Source of the DNA: an uncultured Bacteroidales bacterium
GTDB lineage: Bacteria; Bacteroidota; Bacteroidia; Bacteroidales; FEN-979
DNA: 64,000 bases
Reading direction: 5' to 3'
Assembly: GCA_903845055.1 (NCBI GenBank)
Contig: CAIMWF010000084.1
Coordinates: 1 to 64,000, forward strand
A model generated the notes under the pieces. That model did not search any database, was not told the origin of the DNA, and worked only from the letters and a program-made list of their open reading frames with translations. This document shows, one piece after another, positions 55,157 to 63,457 of the stretch; position 1 is the stretch's first letter; each line of letters starts with the position of its first letter. The translations under genes and the position numbers were made by a program.

Positions 55157-55633
55157 ATGATTAAGATTGACAGGGGGTTGCTGGACAGGGTTTCGGGGGA
55201 GGCTAGGGTTTCGGCACGGTTGCGGAAGAATTACAATTTTCATACCGAATATTCCGACCCGTTGCAGCGGCTGCTGAATGCCATGGAACCGCTTTCGTAC
55301 GTGCAGCCCCACAAACACGAGGATCCCGACAAGCGGGAGGCTTTCCTGGTTTTACGCGGGAGGGTGGTGGTGCTCGAATTCGATGAATCGGGCCATATCA
55401 CCGGCCACATGCTCCTCGATCCCGCCACCGGCAGTTTCGGGGCCGAAATCTCTGAAAGAACCTATCACATGATCATTGCCATCGATCCCGGCACAATCGT
55501 TTACGAAGTCAAAGACGGCCCCTACAGCCCGATCGACGATAAAAACTTCGCCGCCTGGGCACCGAAGGAGGGAGAGGCCGGGGCTGTGGATTATCTCAAG
55601 GGACTTTTAAAGAAAATGAATATCGAATATTGA
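55157..55633 (+). CDS. WbuC-family cupin protein
   Basis: A 158-residue protein with a cupin fold. Metal-binding histidines QPHKHEDPDKREAFLVLRGRVVV in the first cupin motif and GSFGAEISERTYHMIIAIDPGTIVYEVKDGPYSP in the second match the WbuC family, small metalloproteins often near O-antigen genes. The chemical role is not settled. It stands alone between ettA and hisS, each gap filled by a tandem array. Confidence 0.87.
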   Translation: MIKIDRGLLDRVSGEARVSARLRKNYNFHTEYSDPLQRLLNAMEPLSYVQPHKHEDPDKREAFLVLRGRVVVLEFDESGHITGHMLLDPATGSFGAEISERTYHMIIAIDPGTIVYEVKDGPYSPIDDKNFAAWAPKEGEAGAVDYLKGLLKKMNIEY

Positions 55634-55640
55634 ACAACGA

Positions 55641-55672
55641 AGTTTGAAGTTCGAAGTTCAAAGTTCAAAAGG
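55641..55672. repeat. 7-bp tandem array, word GAAGTTC
   Basis: Units GAAGTTC, GAAGTTC, AAAGTTC, AAAAGGG shortly after the wbuC stop. Confidence 0.7.
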
Positions 55673-55721
55673 GACATTCGGCAAGCTGCTGTGAGATACA
55701 AAATTTCAATTGGAAACTTTA

Positions 55722-55729
55722 TATCTTTG
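55722..55729 (+). promoter_or_regulatory. -7 promoter element for hisS
   Basis: TATCTTTG matches TAnnTTTG, 14 nt before the hisS ATG. No TTTG -33 is seen at the right distance. Confidence 0.55.
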
Positions 55730-55742
55730 TAAAAAAATGTGA

Positions 55743-57122
55743 ATGTCTTCACAAAAACCATCCATTCCCAAAGGAACACGTGATTTCGCGCCTGCCGAGA
55801 TGGTGAGGCGGAATTTTATCTTTGACGTTGTCCGTAAATCGTTCCAGGTTTTCGGCTACCAGCCCATTGAAACCCCGGCCATGGAGAACCTGTCGACCCT
55901 GATGGGCAAATATGGCGACGAGGGGGATAAACTGCTTTTCAAGATCCTGAACTCGGGCAATTACCTCGACGGTCTTCCGGATAAGGAATCGGGACTTCGC
56001 GATGCCGACTCGCGGATCCAGCACCTCACAAAACACATCGCCGAAAAGGGCCTCAGGTATGATCTGACCGTCCCGTTCGCCCGGTTTGTGGTCCAGCACC
56101 AGCATGAACTGGTTTTCCCTTTCAAAAGATACCAGATACAGCCCGTATGGCGCGCCGACCGTCCGCAGAAAGGCCGTTACCGTGAATTTTTCCAGTGCGA
56201 CGTTGACGTGATCGGGAGCAATTCGCTGCTGAATGAAGTTGAACTGGGCCAGATCATCGATACCGTCTTTACCGGGCTGGGGATCAATGTCCTGATCAGG
56301 CTCAACAACCGGAAGGTGCTTGCCGGGATCGCCGAGGCCATCGGGGCCCCCGATAAACTCACCGACATCACCGTCGCGATGGACAAGCTCGACAAGATCG
56401 GGCTCGACAAGGTGACCGACGAACTGGTTGAACGCGGTATCTCCTATGAATCGATCGAAAAACTCCAGCCCATCCTGACGCTGGAAGGAAAAATCAAGGA
56501 AAAATTCGAAACGCTGGAAGCCCTGTTCATCCATTCCGAAACCGGCCGGAAAGGGCTTGAAGAGCTCCAGGTGGTCATGCGCCACCTCAAAGACCTCGAA
56601 CTCCGGAACAAATTCGATTTTGACCTCACCCTTGCGCGCGGGCTCAGTTACTACACCGGCACCATCATCGAGGTAAAGGCCCTCGACGCGGCCATGGGCA
56701 GCATCTGCGGGGGCGGAAGGTACGACGACCTTACGGGCATCTTCGGTCTTCCCGGCATGTCGGGGGTCGGGATCTCCTTCGGGGCCGACCGCATTTATGA
56801 TGTGATGAACGAGCTGAACCTCTTCCCCGAAACATTGCAGGCTGCCACGCGCGTCCTGATCGTGAATTTCGGCACCGAGGAGGAAAAATACTGCCTGAAA
56901 CTGCTGGCCGGTCTGCGCCAGGCAGGTATCCCGTCGGAAATCTACCCCGACCAGGCCAAAATTAAAAAACAGATGGAATACGCCAACCGGAAAAACATTC
57001 CGTTCGTGATCCTCGCCGGCAAAGATGAAATTGAGCGGGGAGAACTGGCGCTGAAAGACATGCGCTCGGGAGAGCAGAAAACCTGCACCCCCGGGGAGGC
57101 CATAAAATTGTTGTCATGGTGA
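55743..57122 (+). CDS. hisS: Histidyl-tRNA synthetase
   Basis: A 459-residue class II synthetase that charges tRNA-His. The start [23 protein letters not shown], motif 2 ([25 protein letters not shown]), the histidine-A region [25 protein letters not shown] and motif 3 ([15 protein letters not shown]) are all intact, followed by the anticodon-binding domain ([33 protein letters not shown]). Length and order are normal for Bacteroidetes. Own promoter; followed by a 176-nt gap of repeats and then hutH, with no functional link required. Confidence 0.97.
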   Translation: MSSQKPSIPKGTRDFAPAEMVRRNFIFDVVRKSFQVFGYQPIETPAMENLSTLMGKYGDEGDKLLFKILNSGNYLDGLPDKESGLRDADSRIQHLTKHIAEKGLRYDLTVPFARFVVQHQHELVFPFKRYQIQPVWRADRPQKGRYREFFQCDVDVIGSNSLLNEVELGQIIDTVFTGLGINVLIRLNNRKVLAGIAEAIGAPDKLTDITVAMDKLDKIGLDKVTDELVERGISYESIEKLQPILTLEGKIKEKFETLEALFIHSETGRKGLEELQVVMRHLKDLELRNKFDFDLTLARGLSYYTGTIIEVKALDAAMGSICGGGRYDDLTGIFGLPGMSGVGISFGADRIYDVMNELNLFPETLQAATRVLIVNFGTEEEKYCLKLLAGLRQAGIPSEIYPDQAKIKKQMEYANRKNIPFVILAGKDEIERGELALKDMRSGEQKTCTPGEAIKLLSW

Positions 57123-57138
57123 AGAAAAATGTAAAACG

Positions 57139-57200
57139 AACCTGGTCCTCAGCCATCCTGAGCGCCCGCAGTATGATCATCGGGGCAGAGTGAGGGACCG
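57139..57200. repeat. Relic hairpin-like repeat after hisS
   Basis: GGTCCTCA near 57143 and TGAGGGACC near 57191 can pair with one bulge around about 40 nt containing CCATCCTGAGCGCC. The words resemble dispersed hairpin repeats seen in many genomes. I see no gene here. Confidence 0.4.
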
Positions 57201-57204
57201 AATT

Positions 57205-57249
57205 CAAATAATGCAAATAATGCAATCAATGCAAACAATGCAGGGAATG
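57205..57249. repeat. 9-bp tandem array, word CAAATAATG
   Basis: Units CAAATAATG (twice), CAATCAATG, CAAACAATG, CAGGGAATG. AATGCAATCAATGCA within it is the inverse of a word at 40450-40470. Confidence 0.85.
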
Positions 57250-57263
57250 CATGAAATTGGTTC

Positions 57264-57290
57264 GTAATTTTTAATTTTTAATTTTTAATT
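57264..57290. repeat. 7-bp tandem array, word TAATTTT
   Basis: Three to four TAATTTT units ending 9 nt before the hutH ATG. It is the reverse complement of the array at 53262. Confidence 0.75.
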
Positions 57291-57298
57291 CTCTCCGT

Positions 57299-58822
57299 AT
57301 GACATTAATTATAAAAGGAGCAGGCCTCACCATCGAAGATGTGGTCAGGGTTGCCCGTCACAACGAAAAAGTAGAACTTGATCCCCAGGCGATCGAGCGT
57401 ATCCATAAATGCCGGGCGATGCTCGAGCGCAAGATCCTGGCCCATGAGATCATGTATGGTGTCAACACCGGTATCGGTGAATTTTCTGAAATGGTGTTGA
57501 ATGACGACCAGGTAAAGGAGTTCCAGAAATACCTTATTTACAACCACGCTGCCGGTATCGGCGACCCGATGCCCCTCGACTGGGTGCGCGGGGCCATGCT
57601 CGGACGCATCAACGTACATGCGCACGGGAATTCAGGTTCACGCCTGGAGATCACCCAGACCCTGGTGGACATGCTGAACAAAGGAGTCACTCCCATGGTT
57701 TGCCAGAAGGGATCGGTTGGCGCCTGCGGCGACCTGGCTCCCATGTCGCAGATCGCCCTGCTGATGATGGGCGAAGGACAGGCCTATTATGAAGGAAAAC
57801 TGATGTCGGGAAAAGAGGCGCTCGATGCCGCCGGGATACCAGTCCCGGGATTGCAGGCCCGCGACGGCCTGGCCACCATCAATGGTTCCAATGTACTTAC
57901 CGCCATGAGCGCACTCTACCTGTTCGATGCCAACAACTGGCTGAAACAGGCTGAAATTGCCGCTTCCATGTCGCTCGAAGCCATGAAGGCCAACATGCGC
58001 CCCTACAGCCCGAAACTCCATGAGATCCGCGGGTTCAAAGGAGCGGTGCGCAGCGCCGCCGCCATCCTGAAATGTGTCACCGGCGGCGACCTCGTCGAAG
58101 GCAAGGTGAAATGCAAGGTGCAGGACGCCTATTCGATGCGTTCGACCCCCCAGGTGATCGGCGCGGCACATGATGCGCTCGCCTATGCGCGGTCGCAGGT
58201 GGAAATCGAATTGAACGGCGTTGGCGACAACCCCATCTTCTTCCCCGATGAAAACCTGCAGCTTTCGGGAGCCAACTTCCAGGGATCGCCGGTTTCGGTA
58301 CCCATGGATATGGCCGGATATGTGGTCACCATGGTGAGCGTGATGAGCGAACGCCGGATGAACCGGTTGAACAACCCCGCCCTGAGCGTCGGGTTGCCGG
58401 CATTCCTCACAAAGGGTGCGGGAATGTTCAGCGGACTGATGCTGAGCCAGTACACCGCCGACATGCAGATTGTTGAACAGCGGATTCTTTCTGCTCCCGC
58501 CTCCATCCAATCGATCCCGGCAGCCGCCGACCAGGAGGATTTTGTTTCGATGGGGATGAACACCGCGCTGAAGAATTTCCAGATTCTCGACAATGCTTAC
58601 GGCATCCTCGGCATCGAACTGATGGCCGCCGCACAGGCGCTCGATTTCAGGGAATACAAATTCGGGGCAGGAGTATCAAAAGCCAGGGAGGTGATCAGGA
58701 AATATGTGGCGTTCCTCGAAGTCGACCGCCCCTTGTACCCCGACCACAATGCCATGAAAGAACTGGTAAAATCGTGCGAAATCCTGCGTGAAGTTGAGAC
58801 TGTTGTCGGACCCCTAGAATAG
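57299..58822 (+). CDS. hutH: Histidine ammonia-lyase (MIO family, Ala-Cys-Gly variant)
   Basis: A 507-residue aromatic amino-acid lyase with the histidine-enzyme signature residues Tyr53 (MYGVNTGIG) and His83 (YNHAAGIGDP) by the Pseudomonas numbering, GSRLEIT, YSPKLHEIRG, NGVGDNPIF and the QEDFVSMGMNTA block. It removes ammonia from L-histidine to give urocanate. The prosthetic MIO group normally forms from Ala-Ser-Gly; here the codons at 57724-57732 read GCC-TGC-GGC, Ala142-Cys143-Gly144. A Ser-to-Cys change at this site in the Pseudomonas enzyme is reported to stay active. Other hut genes are not adjacent. Start chosen at 57299 after the AT array; the Cys is the oddity. Confidence 0.9.
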   Translation: MTLIIKGAGLTIEDVVRVARHNEKVELDPQAIERIHKCRAMLERKILAHEIMYGVNTGIGEFSEMVLNDDQVKEFQKYLIYNHAAGIGDPMPLDWVRGAMLGRINVHAHGNSGSRLEITQTLVDMLNKGVTPMVCQKGSVGACGDLAPMSQIALLMMGEGQAYYEGKLMSGKEALDAAGIPVPGLQARDGLATINGSNVLTAMSALYLFDANNWLKQAEIAASMSLEAMKANMRPYSPKLHEIRGFKGAVRSAAAILKCVTGGDLVEGKVKCKVQDAYSMRSTPQVIGAAHDALAYARSQVEIELNGVGDNPIFFPDENLQLSGANFQGSPVSVPMDMAGYVVTMVSVMSERRMNRLNNPALSVGLPAFLTKGAGMFSGLMLSQYTADMQIVEQRILSAPASIQSIPAAADQEDFVSMGMNTALKNFQILDNAYGILGIELMAAAQALDFREYKFGAGVSKAREVIRKYVAFLEVDRPLYPDHNAMKELVKSCEILREVETVVGPLE

Positions 58823-58901
58823 TGACAAATGACGAGTGACGAGTGACAAATGATAAAAATGCTATCAGTCATTCGTCACTCGTCACTCGTAATTCGTCAC
58901 T
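58823..58901. repeat. Imperfect inverted repeat of TGACGAG units after hutH
   Basis: The left arm (58823-58853) and right arm (58865-58901) match over about 30 bp with a few mismatches and share ACGAGTGACGAGTGAC. It starts at the base after the hutH stop. Words are the same as at 32862-32911 and 18906. A further 7-bp array of AAATCGT units (58905-58934) abuts the next start codon. Confidence 0.8.
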
Positions 58902-58934
58902 CTTAAATCGTAAATCGTATATCCGAAATCGTAA

Positions 58935-59375
58935 ATGGAAGAACCTACCCCCTCGCAGTTCCCCGAAACCCAGTCAACACGTCCAACCATGCTGACGGTC
59001 CTGTGTATCCTCACCTTTATCGGCAGCGGGATGCAATTGTTTTCGAGCCTGATCATCGCCGGATTTTATGACATGTTCGTCCAGGTGATCCAGGATTTTG
59101 CCGTAAAATTCAAACTGGCCGGGATGGATCAGCTGCTCGCCGTCAAACCGTTGTTCTTCGTGGTTTCTGTATTCCTGTATGCCGGATCAATTGGGGGCGC
59201 CATCCTGATGATGCGCATGAAAAAGGCGGGTTTTCACGTTTACACCATCTTCCAGATCCTGCTGATCATCTCTCCCATGTATTTCATGCACCAGTCAGCC
59301 CCCGGGACCTTTGATGTCCTGTTGTCCGGACTATTTGTATTCCTTTACAGTATGAACCTGAAATTCATGTCGTAA
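58935..59375 (+). CDS. Small integral membrane protein, unknown
   Basis: A 146-residue protein with a polar, Pro-rich N-terminus (about 17 residues) and three to four hydrophobic segments (MLTVLCILTFIGSGMQLFSSLIIAGFY, LFFVVSVFLYAGSIGGAILMM, VYTIFQILLIISPMYFM, VLLSGLFVFLYSMNL). No family recognised. It ends 1 nt before the next gene, which has a similar layout, so the two are probably a co-transcribed pair; whether they are related by duplication is not clear. Confidence 0.65.
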   Translation: MEEPTPSQFPETQSTRPTMLTVLCILTFIGSGMQLFSSLIIAGFYDMFVQVIQDFAVKFKLAGMDQLLAVKPLFFVVSVFLYAGSIGGAILMMRMKKAGFHVYTIFQILLIISPMYFMHQSAPGTFDVLLSGLFVFLYSMNLKFMS

Positions 59376-59376
59376 A

Positions 59377-59805
59377 ATGGATAATCCCGGCGTTGAACCC
59401 GTTGTTGCAAAAGCCGGCCCGCCAAGATCACGGCCGGTTTTTCTTATCATGCTCTGCCTGTTTGCCACGATCTACTTTTCATTGATTTCACTCCTCTTTT
59501 TAAGTTTCATTCTCTTTTCCGGGACCATCACCCGCATCCGCAGCATCTATGTTCCCGATGAGATCACCCGTGGACCTTTGCTGGTCTTCATTTTTTCAGC
59601 CGGGCTGCTGCTCCATTTATCAGGATTGGCCGGGACGCTGCTGATCTGGTTCAGAAGGAAATCGGGATATTATTTCCTGGTTCCCTCCTGCCTGATCCTG
59701 GCAATCGCCCACCTTATACTGCCGGGGGCAACCATTGGTTCCGCAGTGCTCTTTTCCGCCCTGATTTTCCTCTTTGGCATCTTTTTTAGAAAAATCCAAT
59801 CATAA
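59377..59805 (+). CDS. Small integral membrane protein, unknown
   Basis: A 142-residue protein with a polar N-terminal 20 residues and four hydrophobic segments (VFLIMLCLFATIYFSLISLLFLSFILFS, PLLVFIFSAGLLLHLSGLAGTLLIWF, YYFLVPSCLILAIAHLIL, IGSAVLFSALIFLFGIFF). A charged RRK follows the second segment. No family recognised. It directly follows the gene above (1-nt gap). The 285 nt to the susC start hold the candidate promoter and leader only. Confidence 0.65.
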   Translation: MDNPGVEPVVAKAGPPRSRPVFLIMLCLFATIYFSLISLLFLSFILFSGTITRIRSIYVPDEITRGPLLVFIFSAGLLLHLSGLAGTLLIWFRRKSGYYFLVPSCLILAIAHLILPGATIGSAVLFSALIFLFGIFFRKIQS

Positions 59806-59923
59806 TACTGATTTCCAACCTTTTAATTTCTGTTCGCATTCCCTAACAGTTATGGAAGACCTGTGTTTTCCCGTTATTGTTTAAACATTGTTAATTTATT
59901 ATTAATTATTTGTTAAATTCTTG

Positions 59924-59954
59924 TTGTTTACAAGAAAACAATTCCTTAAAATTG
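59924..59954 (+). promoter_or_regulatory. Candidate promoter and leader of susC
   Basis: TTGTTTA (59924-59930), a 16-nt spacer, and TAAAATTG (59947-59954; one mismatch to TAnnTTTG) would give a leader of about 130 nt before ATG 60091. AT-rich. A loose TTGTTT...AAACAA inverted repeat overlaps the -33 side. Nothing else in 59806-60090. Confidence 0.35.
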
Positions 59955-60090
59955 CAGTAGGAATTCGGCATCCGTGAGAAAAATCATCCATATATATACC
60001 ATTCAGTTGGCCCTGTACAAGCCACACTCCCGAATGAATTTCAATAGCTCACTGATAATTAACACATTTACTAACAAAAATCAAAACTGT

Positions 60091-63000
60091 ATGAGAAAAT
60101 TTACTATTTTCCTTGCCCTTATGTTATTCATAGGGTTGCAGGTTGCCAATGCCCAGCGTACAATTACGGGCAGGGTGACAAGTTCTGATGATGGAACCGG
60201 AATTCCGGGTGCTACCGTCCTCGTTAAAGGAACAGCCGTCGGCGCAATTACCGATGTTGATGGCAAGTTCACACTCTCAGTGCCGAAAGATAAAGATGCA
60301 CTGCTCTTCTCGTATGTTGGGATGGTAACCCAGGAAATTAAACTTGGCACTGACAACCTGGTGAATGTAGTCCTGGTTCCAAGTGTCAGGGAACTTGAAG
60401 GTGTCGTTGTCACAGCGCTCGGTATTCCCAGGGAAAAGAAGTCTCTCGGGTATGCCACGCAGGAACTGAGCGGAAGCGATATCAATAAAGTACAGACCGA
60501 CAACTTCGTCAATTCCCTTTCGGGACGGGTGGCCGGTGTCCAGGTGAAAACGACCACCAACATGGGTGGTTCGACCAACGTTACCTTAAGAGGTACCAAA
60601 TCCCTCACGGGCGACAACCAGGCTATGTTTGTTATCGACGGCGTTCCCGTAAACAACAGCGTTACGAACTCCGTAAGCCAGCAACAGGCCGGCCAGGGTT
60701 ATGACTACGGCAACGATGCATCCGACATCAACCCGGATGACATTGAAAGCATCAACGTACTGAAGGGAGCCGCTGCAACCGCTTTGTATGGTTCACGGGC
60801 CGCAAACGGCGTGATCATGATCACCACCAAAAAAGGCACAGGTTCAACCTCGGGCAAAAAAAGTGTCGGCGTCACCCTGAACTCAGGAGTTACCGTGGGT
60901 TTTGTTGACAAATCAACCTTCCCCTCCTACCAGCAGGAATACGGCGGCGGCTACGGTCATTATTATGACGGACCGGGCAGCAACTGGTACATGCGTTATA
61001 TCAACTCCGACGGATCGATCACGGTCAACCCCGTCGATGCCAACAGCAAGCTTACCCAGTGGGTCACCACATCCGAGGATGCTTCCTATGGAGCAAGATT
61101 TGACGGACAGCCTGTATACCAGTGGACTGCCGTTGACCCCCAGTCACCCAACCATCTCAAGGCAACACCCTGGGTACCGGCTGCCAACGGGCCCGTCACC
61201 TTCTTTGAAAACCCCGTCACCTTCACCAATTCAGTTGCACTCGACAACTCTTCAGCCCTTGGCAGTTACAGGTTGGCCTATACCAACTACAAGCAAAACG
61301 GGCTGATGCCGAACAGCGAAATGATCAAGAACAATGTTACGTTGAATGCAACCTGGAATGTAAACAGCAAACTGACGGTCACAGGCTTTGGCAATTACTC
61401 GCTCAATACCGCAACCGGCCGTAACTCTACCGGTTATAACGACAACATCCTCGGTTCCATGCGTCAGTGGATGGAAACCAACGTTGACATGAAGGACCTG
61501 AAGAACATGTTCAACCTCACCCAGCGTAACGCCACCTGGAACTATGCCGACCCTTCGAGTGCACAGCCTATTTACTGGGACAACTACTACTGGACACGTT
61601 ATAAGAACTATGAATCGGACAAAAGAAACCGTTTCATCGGGAACATCGGTGCCACCTACAAAATTACAGACTGGTTAAATATTTTCGGTCGTTTTTCAGT
61701 TGATACCTATTCCGAATTGCAGGAAGAAAGAAGGGCTATCGGCAGTATCGCCGCCACCTTCGGTATCGGAACCACCCAGGCCGACGGCAGCGGTGGCAGA
61801 AGCGACCAGGGGTCGGGCTACCTGAGAAGGGATATCCGTTACAGCGAATACAACTACGATCTCATGGCCAACTTCAACAAGGACCTGTCGAAATCATTCA
61901 ACCTGAAGGCAGTTTTGGGGATGAACATCCGCAGGACCAATTATGACCGTTTGATCTCCTCGACCAGCGGCGGCCTCTCCATCCCGGATCTCTTTTCATT
62001 ACAAAACAGTGTCGGCCCGTTGCCCCTTCCCAAAGAACTCGCTTCAAGGGTGGGTGTGGACGGTATCTATGCAAGCGCCTCCCTTGGTTTCAAGAACTAT
62101 CTCTATCTTGACGCCACCATCCGTCGCGATCACTCCTCAACCCTGCCGGCTGCCAACAGCAGTTACTATTATCCGTCGGTTGCAGGGAGCTTCATTTTCT
62201 CAAATGTTCTTCCTGAAGCCAAATGGCTGTCATTCGGAAAAATCCGTCTGAATTATGCACAGGTTGGTAACAGCGCAACTTTCGACCAGCTGGTTGACAA
62301 TTACGTGATTAACGCCCCCTTTAATTCAGCTTCATCAACGGTTCCGACCATCAAGAAAAACCCGGACCTGAAACCTGAACTTACCAACAGTCTTGAAGGT
62401 GGTGTTGAAATGTACTTCCTTGGCAAGAGACTCGGATTTGACCTGGCGTTGTATAAAACCAACACCACCCACCAGATCCTTCCGCTTCCCGTATCGTCAG
62501 CCACCGGCTACTATACCGAAATCATCAATGCCGGCGAGATCCAGAACAAGGGGATCGAGCTTGCCATCCACGGTACTCCCATCAAAAACAAGAACTTCAA
62601 GTGGGATGTCACCCTGAACTGGGCCATGAACCGGAACAAGGTCGTTTCCCTTACCGAAGGTGTGAACAACCTGCAGCTTGGTTCATTCCAGGGCGGTGTC
62701 ACCCTCAATGCAATGGTCGGACAGCCCTATGGTGTGCTTTACGGAACCGATTTCGTTTATAACAACGGCCAGAAAGTCGTTAAGTCGAACGGCGCCTACC
62801 AGATCACCTCAAAATCAGACAACGTGATCGGCAACATGAACGCCAACTGGACCGGCGGACTTTTAAACAACCTGACCTACAAAAACTGGTCGTTCTCTTT
62901 CCTGATCGATTGCCAGGACGGGGGTGATATTTTCTCACTCGACATGTATTATGGTCTTGCAACCGGTATCTACAAGGAAACCGCCTATGCAAACGACCTT

Positions 63001-63447
63001 GGCAACCCTGTCAGGAACCCGATCGTATGGGTTGATCCCGCCGATCATTCCAAAGGTTATGCCTCAACGAGCGGTGGTTTCATCAACCCGGGCGTCAATG
63101 TAAACGCCAATGGAACGACAACCCCGAACACAACCCGTTTGTCCGCAGCCAACTACGGTGCCTTTGGTTATGTAAGGCTCCCGAATAAAGCGTTTGTTTA
63201 CGATGCAAGCTATGTCAAATTACGCCAGATAGCATTATCCTACACCATCCCTCCTGCCGCACTGAAAAAATGCTTCATTTCCGGCATAACCCTCAGTGCA
63301 GTGGCTTCAAACGTATGGATCATCTTCAAAAACCTGCCCTATGCAGATCCTGAATCAGGACTGGGTGCAGGTAACCTCCAGGGCTATACCACTGGTTCCC
63401 TGCCATCGACACGTGATTTTAGCTTTAACGTAAAACTCACCTTCTAA
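60091..63447 (+). CDS. SusC/RagA-family TonB-linked outer-membrane protein
   Basis: A 1118-residue receptor from ATG 60091 (MRKFTIFLALMLFIGLQVANAQ signal); a longer frame from 59974 has 39 residues before it and is rejected. It has the carboxypeptidase-regulatory-like domain (ITGRVTSSDDGTGIPGATVLVKGTAVGAITDVDGKFTL), the plug (FVNSLSGRVAGVQVKTTTNMGGSTNVTLRGTKSLTGDNQAMFVIDGVPVNN, IESINVLKGAAATALYGSRAANGVIMITTKKG) and a 22-strand-type barrel. SusC proteins import oligomers through TonB with a SusD lid. The next gene starts 10 nt later and is the SusD partner. Cargo is unknown; no glycoside hydrolase is adjacent in the window. Confidence 0.96.
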   Translation: MRKFTIFLALMLFIGLQVANAQRTITGRVTSSDDGTGIPGATVLVKGTAVGAITDVDGKFTLSVPKDKDALLFSYVGMVTQEIKLGTDNLVNVVLVPSVRELEGVVVTALGIPREKKSLGYATQELSGSDINKVQTDNFVNSLSGRVAGVQVKTTTNMGGSTNVTLRGTKSLTGDNQAMFVIDGVPVNNSVTNSVSQQQAGQGYDYGNDASDINPDDIESINVLKGAAATALYGSRAANGVIMITTKKGTGSTSGKKSVGVTLNSGVTVGFVDKSTFPSYQQEYGGGYGHYYDGPGSNWYMRYINSDGSITVNPVDANSKLTQWVTTSEDASYGARFDGQPVYQWTAVDPQSPNHLKATPWVPAANGPVTFFENPVTFTNSVALDNSSALGSYRLAYTNYKQNGLMPNSEMIKNNVTLNATWNVNSKLTVTGFGNYSLNTATGRNSTGYNDNILGSMRQWMETNVDMKDLKNMFNLTQRNATWNYADPSSAQPIYWDNYYWTRYKNYESDKRNRFIGNIGATYKITDWLNIFGRFSVDTYSELQEERRAIGSIAATFGIGTTQADGSGGRSDQGSGYLRRDIRYSEYNYDLMANFNKDLSKSFNLKAVLGMNIRRTNYDRLISSTSGGLSIPDLFSLQNSVGPLPLPKELASRVGVDGIYASASLGFKNYLYLDATIRRDHSSTLPAANSSYYYPSVAGSFIFSNVLPEAKWLSFGKIRLNYAQVGNSATFDQLVDNYVINAPFNSASSTVPTIKKNPDLKPELTNSLEGGVEMYFLGKRLGFDLALYKTNTTHQILPLPVSSATGYYTEIINAGEIQNKGIELAIHGTPIKNKNFKWDVTLNWAMNRNKVVSLTEGVNNLQLGSFQGGVTLNAMVGQPYGVLYGTDFVYNNGQKVVKSNGAYQITSKSDNVIGNMNANWTGGLLNNLTYKNWSFSFLIDCQDGGDIFSLDMYYGLATGIYKETAYANDLGNPVRNPIVWVDPADHSKGYASTSGGFINPGVNVNANGTTTPNTTRLSAANYGAFGYVRLPNKAFVYDASYVKLRQIALSYTIPPAALKKCFISGITLSAVASNVWIIFKNLPYADPESGLGAGNLQGYTTGSLPSTRDFSFNVKLTF

Positions 63448-63457
63448 TTAAAACATT

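Noticed and set aside
57638-58510. Open frame of 290 codons on the minus strand opposite hutH
   Set aside because: Antisense shadow; no signal, domain or start context.
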